This document shows, in pieces, positions 58,620-64,000 of a DNA stretch of 64,000 nt. The stretch's first letter is position 1. Every line of letters starts with the position of its first letter. The position numbers were made by a program, and so were the translations under genes. The DNA is taken from contig NC_088780.1 of assembly GCF_958450345.1 (NCBI RefSeq), forward strand, positions 118,372,226-118,436,225. Direction: 5' to 3'. This DNA is from Calliphora vicina. Taxonomy: Eukaryota > Arthropoda > Insecta > Diptera > Calliphoridae. A model generated the notes under the pieces. The model saw only the letters and a list, made by a program, of their open reading frames with translations. It was not told the DNA's origin and did no database searches.

Positions 58620-59545
58620 ACATACACAAGAAGTCCATAAACACAGTCGTTAAAACAGCATATTGTAGTTGTAGTAAAATAAAATGAACTTTAGCTTTAA
58701 CTTGTGTGCTATAGATTTCAAAATAAGTATGTTTCTAATAATAATCACAAAGGAGGAGTTTAAATGGAGATTGTAACAGTAGGTATTGCAAAAAAAAATA
58801 AAAAGTTTGTTTTAACTAGTATTTATTTTTAGTTCACAGACATTTATTACTTATAAAGTGACCCATGTTGTATAAAGAATCAAAGCTATTTAAAATATGT
58901 GTACGGACTTTGGCTCTCTCTCATCCCTACATTTTTTAAAATATGTACTCGTAAGCAAGCAAAAAACTGGAAAATATTCCTAAAAATTTGCATAAATTTT
59001 TAGAGCGACTCATTTCGTATGGTGGGGCAAATGTGATATTGTTACACCCATCAAAATAAACCTGGGTTATATTTTGAGTCTAGTGATAATCGATCGTGAG
59101 CTGGGCCATTTTTTTAAAATAGCTTATTTTCAGTTTTTTCCAAATATTCAAATTTTCTCTCAAGACAATACATTCAATTTGGTGTTGGGATATTCCACAA
59201 TATGAAAGATTTTCAAGAAATTTTTAATGAAAATGTTTTCTTTTAATTAATTTCAAATATTTAAAAATGTACTTTATTTTCAATATGCGAACTAGTTAGC
59301 GTGTTATCGGACACTCAATCTGGTAAACTGCATGTTTCAAACATATTAAATATGGGTAGCAAAATGTTTGGTTTGACAACTAAATACTCGTAGAGCGAAC
59401 AAAAATTTATTTTTTTCAGAATTAAACCACTTTCCGTGGTATAATAGTAAAATTTAAACAAAATGGACTTGGCCCTTTTGCATACACACTGTATACCCAC
59501 GTATTTTATTTTAAATTTATGTTATTTAATATTTCCTTTTATACA
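58620..59545. other. Stretch without recognisable gene
   Basis: No gene, repeat ends or RNA recognised. Confidence 0.4.
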
Positions 59546-59550
59546 AAATT

Positions 59551-59589
59551 CTAATAATACTTTTCTTGTTTTTCTATTTCCAGGTATGT
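59551..59589 (+). promoter_or_regulatory. Putative recursive (ratchet) splice site 2
   Basis: Branch-point motif CTAAT (59551-59555), pyrimidine tract ttttcttgtttttctatttc, cag at 59581-59583, then directly the donor gtatgt (59584-59589). Same architecture and branch-point distance as the site at 29814, 29.77 kb upstream. A strong second donor gtaagt at 59620 would allow exon definition. Confidence 0.65.
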
Positions 59590-59619
59590 TGATCATAATT
59601 TTTTGCACAAAACCAAATA
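59584..59619 (+). other. Candidate 36-nt cassette microexon or recursive-splice exon
   Basis: 36 nt between acceptor ctatttccag and donor gtaagt (59620-59625). In phase 1 it is open and would insert about 12 residues containing YVDHNFLHKTK; in phase 0 it has a stop (GTA TGT TGA). A length divisible by three would keep the frame of flanking exons. It may instead be the transient exon used to define ratchet site 2. No homology is recognised. Confidence 0.35.
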
Positions 59620-59625
59620 GTAAGT

Positions 59626-60850
59626 AGATTTTGTTTGGCTTAGTTTTCTTTTCAATTAAGCTTTATTTCCATTTCATTGCAATTACCACACACCATTATT
59701 CACATTTAGATTGAACGTAATGTCTAGAAGAAGAATTTAATTTTCACATTTTTTTCATTTATTCTTTAACATTTTAGATTTATTCTACCATATATGTATG
59801 TATGTATTTCATTTACATTTTATGATGTTAAACACTTGGGAAAATTCATTAAAATCATGAAACATAATTATACTCACATAAGTGCACTCAAACATACATG
59901 CATATGTATATATATTCATACATTTCCATTTGTAAAACACAAAACATATCACTATAAGTACATATAACAATACAAAACCAAACACATGTATTTATAGATG
60001 TTGGAACTATATAAATCATAATTGTAAAAAAAATATATATTCAATTCATATAAAACTCTTTATAAAACATACATATACAATTTATTTACTTTCATGTATA
60101 TGTATAAATGTAACTAAAATCTCATCCATCCTTATCACTTTAATTTTGTCTAAAACATTTAAACTCTGTCCACCTATCCATAGACACATGTTGTATATGG
60201 ATCTGAGTATTTACATCTTCAGCTTTAATAGAAATAAATCTGTGTGTGTGCACATTGTACAATACAAAATTAAATATTTCTCTTTTACCAAGTATTTCTG
60301 TGTTTTTGTTCACAATTTTCATTCGTTATATATGTACATAAGCTTCCTGACCGTAATTGTGCATCACAAACACTAAAAAAATTAGATTTTCTAACAGAAT
60401 CCACCCAAACGAACAAGTGTTCATGTGAGTTTCAGTGTGAGTGCTACAAGTGCTATATGTATGTGACAATTTACACACCATACTGCTTAACACTTGCATG
60501 TAGAACGTTACCCTTTTGAAATACTATTCTTTTTATATTAAAAATATTTTATATTCGTATATGTATCTGTAAAGTGTTTTTCTCACATACTGGAATGAGA
60601 ATGTACGTTTTACCTGGCTACATCATACACAGCTTTAGCTGTTGTTATTCATTTTTTATGCAACATATTTTTTTATTTTGTTGCTCCTTGCCTCAGCTAT
60701 TTTTCTCTGGTTTTTATCGTATTTTTCTATATTTTTATTATTTGTCTAAAAACAAAAAGTTTTTTTTTTATATTTTTTGTTAACACAACCAAATGAGCAA
60801 CAAACACTTTTAATACATTAAAATTGTTGCATATACATACAACATATGTA
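59626..60850. other. AT-rich stretch without recognisable gene
   Basis: Microsatellite-like catacatgcatatgtatata at 59893-59912. Frames on both strands at 60140-60376 overlap and are not supported. Confidence 0.45.
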
Positions 60851-60870
60851 CACAGAGAAAACAGATTCGT

Positions 60871-61039
60871 GATAGCAACCGAATTTTACAATTGTGGCTA
60901 CAAAATTTTGGAAAGGGTAGTAAAAGTTTGGTTGCTTCAACTGAAATTCTTCTTTATCAACTGACTTTCTGTTTCTAGAACCGAAAAATTCTATATGTGC
61001 AACCGAATCTTTCGATTGGCAACAAATTCGGTTGCTATC
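60871..61039. repeat. Foldback with 16-bp perfect arms (GATAGCAACCGAATTT)
   Basis: gatagcaaccgaattt (60871-60886) and aaattcggttgctatc (61024-61039) are exact inverted copies. Interior tttggttgcttcaac and gtgcaaccgaatc repeats add further imperfect pairing. Preceded by acagagaaaac. The 130-codon minus frame spanning it is not supported as a gene. Confidence 0.65.
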
Positions 61040-61375
61040 ATGAATATATATCATGAAGGATATAATTATAAGGGTAGATATATTAATTTTAGAGCCAACA
61101 TTCCCTATAATAATGTCACATATCATTTTAGGCCTGCTAACTTGAAGATCATTAAATATTTTTAACAATTTTTTACTTGTACCTATGTTAATTACCTTTA
61201 GTGTTTTCATTCTTTAACAAGCATGAAAAGTGCTGGATTATGTATGTAGGGAACTGAAGGAAACGGAAAAAATTAACGTGTATTTGTTGCCACAATACTT
61301 GTGGTTTAAGCTTTAAGCAAGTGCTGTATATGCATGTATGTATGTGTGGATATTAAAATGCTTATAAATAGAAGT

Positions 61376-62109
61376 ATCCCAGCAGCTTGTATATATGGTT
61401 ACAGTAAACAAATGTATGTTTGTGGCAACCATATTTATGATGAATAATTTTATCATAATATGTTGTTCTTAGATTATGATAAGCCTTAAGCCGAGAGCAC
61501 CATAATATGATAAGTCCTTCATCATATGAATGGTTGTCACAAACATACATTTGTTTACTGTAACCATATATATGGTAGATACAATCATGTGAATCGTAAA
61601 TTAACCATATTATGGTTACCACACTCATGTAAATGGTTCCTGTGGCTATAATACAGTTAAAAAACTTGTAACAATTTTGAAATGGTTACAGTAACCATGC
61701 CCAACTATAGTTTTTCTCTGCGTGTATGTGTCCTTTGGCACTACACTTTAGGATTACGGAATTTAATAATCATCACTGTACAAGAAATCGATCATTTGAC
61801 CGTCTCTTAGTAATTAATACGTAAGTTTCCTGATAATGAGCCAACTACAAAGAACATACAATTAGACTGTATCTTTGTATCATGCACATGTTAAAATAAC
61901 TAGTTACATATCAAGTATTCACTTAAGTAGCTAGTAAGATAACTGGCTATGTTACTGGTATGTGAATTCCATGCGTTGACTACTTTGGACTAGCTCATAG
62001 ACAGTCTATCTGTAGTCTATGTAGGACACACACATGTCACTTAGCAAATCATGCAACAAATGATAGTTAAAATCACAAGTTAGGGCCATTCAACCATATC
62101 TGCTGGGAT
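61376..62109. mobile_element. ATCCCAGCAG-end dispersed element, copy 2
   Basis: Tips atcccagcag (61376-61385) and inverted ctgctgggat (62100-62109) are perfect. The right half (61800-62109) aligns with 7200-7378. The left half contains another palindrome: tatatatggttacagtaaac … (61390-61432) pairs with 61530-61570 (gtttactgtaaccatatata), about 95% identical. An internal tttttctctgcgtgt tip at 61709 suggests a nested element. Noncoding. Confidence 0.65.
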
Positions 62110-62119
62110 GTGTATATTA

Positions 62120-63237
62120 GGGTGGCCCTTAATAAACGAAAGTTGGATTTTGGCCATTCTCACCCCCCAGTTTGGTGAACATTAGTAAAAAAATCATCCT
62201 GAAAAAATTTTAGGTAAATCGGTTGGGGGGTAAGAGGGCAAGCCCTCTGAAGTTTTGAGATGCATTTACAAGGGGAAAAAATTCATTTTTTTCAGTTTTT
62301 GTAAAAATTTTGCCATTAAAAAATTACTTTTGTAATTCAATTTAAAAGAATCGAAATGTGTACGTAATTGTCGTTCTAATGAGACATAAAAAACAGAAAT
62401 CGGTTAAAAAATTTTAAAGTTATTAAAAATTCGCCAGGCCATTAACGTGTCTCAGGCCACTAGAACAAGAAATGTTGGAACAAAATTAACATATTTTGAG
62501 AAATATTAAAATAAAAGCTCATTTTTACTTAAAATATGTCCATATTTACTTGTATATGAGTTTTTGTCTTCGTAGGATACCGTTAACCTATTCTTAGGTA
62601 TGAACAAAAAAAATTAATTTTTTTAACGGCAGTTTCAAAACTCCATTTTCAAATTTTTAAAAATTTTGTTAAACAAATTTCAGAATTTTTTGATCATCTC
62701 ATTGGGATTTATTAAGAGTATAATAGGGAATTAAATCGTGAAAAAATTATGAAAATATCTCTTATAGTTTTTCCGTACCTGCGATTTAAATTTTGAAATT
62801 TTCGAGAAAAACCAATTATTTGGCAATTTTTAGGCCAATGAGCTCTATTTTCTTACTCTTATGAATTTTAAGCAAAACTTAATTAGAATATTATAGTCCA
62901 GATAATTCTAAATATACTCTGAAACTTTTACTTTTACTACGGTTTTTTAACCGATTTCTGTTTTTTATGTCTCATTAGAACGACAATTACGTACACATTT
63001 CGATTCTTTTAAATTAAATTACAAAAGTAATTTTTTAATGGCAAAATTTTTACAAAAACTGAAAAAAATGCATTTTTTCCCCTTGTAAATGCATCTCAAA
63101 ACTTCAGAGGGCTTGCGGCACGTCTTAACCCCAACCGATTTACCTAAAATTTTTTCAGGATGATTTTTTTGCTAATGTTCACCAAACTGGAGGGTGAGAA
63201 TGGCCAAAATCCAACTTTCGTTTATTAAGGGCCACCC
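62120..63237. mobile_element. Foldback element, GGGTGGCC-end family, copy 2
   Basis: Left gggtggcccttaataaacga, right the exact inverted …tcgtttattaagggccaccc, TA on both sides. The arms pair for about 290 bp (62120-62412 and 62945-63237), including gttttgagatgcatttacaa and tttctgttttttatgtctca. The middle matches the 4958 copy. 1118 bp, noncoding. Confidence 0.92.
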
Positions 63238-63239
63238 TA

Positions 63240-64000
63240 GTGTATATGTGTGTAGTCAACATTTTAAGTAAATTTTCCAAATGTAGTGGTAAATGGTTTT
63301 ATGGGTTTTCTATTAAAGTTTTTATGCATTCATATGTGAAAGTTTTAATGCCACTACACTTTTAAAATGAAAAAAAAGATAAAATCTGCCACCATATATA
63401 AAGGCTATAGACCAAACTAAAATGTTAAAGATAAATGAAATATGGAAAAACTAAAAAAAGTTTCAAATAATTTTTTTTTGGAATTCAGATATGTATTCCT
63501 TGAGTTTCCTAATGACAATATCCTACGATATGTACAAGTTTAAATTATACACGTCAAGTGAATTAGTGGAAAGTACTTCACTTGCTTCAAAATTGTTGAT
63601 AATTTGCAGTTAGCTTAAAAAATGTGTATTTTTATTCTTCAAGATCTTATAGACTGATTTTCAGTTTGTATATACATAGATATGGTTTGAATTTTTTTTT
63701 GAATTTTGGTTTAAAATTACTACAATTTTAATACATTTTTTGAAAGCCTGACTTTTTTTAATGTTTATAAACGGTTAACCAAAAATCCGGTTATTCTTCG
63801 AAATCTCGATTTTTTTGCGAATCGGTTAATGTAAACCGGTTTATATCACTCGGTTAACCGGCTTTTAAAATTTGGGACTAAAATGTTAAATCTCATGTTT
63901 TGGTGAATTTTGTATATTCATTGTACATATCGTCACCTAAAATGCAAAATAACGTAACATCACTTTTCATAAGTTTATAGGAGAAGCAAAAAACGATATA
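63240..64000. other. AT-rich stretch with a CGGTTAACC-rich repeat
   Basis: At 63765-63865 a repeat of aacggttaaccaaaaatccg, gcgaatcggttaatg, aaccggtttatatc and actcggttaaccgg resembles the subterminal sequence of the 56247 element but lacks its tip. No gene is visible to the end of the window. Confidence 0.45.

Noticed and set aside
60818..61210. 130-codon minus-strand frame
   Set aside because: It spans a foldback with 16-bp perfect arms; the apparent protein-like pattern comes from the repeated caaccgaat words.

Overview
The window is about 75% A+T and looks like nuclear DNA of a higher fly (Schizophora, probably a calyptrate such as a blow fly or house fly relative). The evidence is the base composition, the many TATACATA/TACATTA tracts, a mini-me/Helentron-type element with a (CAGA)n tract, hAT, Tc1, Tigger, PIF/Harbinger, piggyBac-like and Transib-like remnants, jockey-clade LINE pieces, and fly-type splice signals. 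I place it by these features, not by a database match. There is no prokaryotic gene content and no tRNA, rRNA or CRISPR. Most open frames in the window are chance AT-rich frames or antisense shadows of decayed transposons.

The most interesting reading is that nearly the whole window is one very long intron of a plus-strand gene. A 77-nt exon-like interval lies at 147-223: pyrimidine tract plus ttacag on the left, a perfect AAG|GTAAGT donor on the right, stops in all three frames, and CAA-rich 5'UTR-like sequence. The next strong plus-strand signals are two fused acceptor/donor sites, at 29814|29815 (ctttctag|gtaaga) and 59583|59584 (tatttccag|gtatgt). Each has a CTAAT branch-point motif about 30 nt upstream. 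They divide the intron into steps of about 29.6 and 29.8 kb. This is what recursive-splicing (ratchet) sites of long fly introns look like. The following exon would lie beyond 64000.

Inside this presumed intron, on the minus strand, are the last three coding exons of a different gene (46933 down to 46195). They encode a Thr-rich stalk, one transmembrane helix, a basic juxtamembrane stretch and an acidic di-leucine C-terminus (DEDMLL). This is a type I sorting-receptor-like protein; its 5' exons are not found in the window.

The rest is transposon strata. Recognisable elements are a hAT with 8-bp target duplication inside a MITE (1279-2541), a Transib-like element (17154-18218), a hobo-like hAT nested in a Tc1-like MITE (25748-26645, with the empty site present in the 47180 copy), a full Tc1 DD34E element (35865-37426), an internally deleted Tigger (39975-41482), an internally deleted PIF/Harbinger (44265-44819), a TTAA MITE (14393-14626), jockey and other LINE ends, Helentron/DINE-like pieces, and many long foldback elements sharing GGGTGGCC-type ends with TA duplications. 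Several foldbacks have arms of 290-600 bp and, if transcribed as intron, would form long double-stranded RNA.

Regions not listed were read and held only AT-rich sequence and short microsatellites that I could not interpret.
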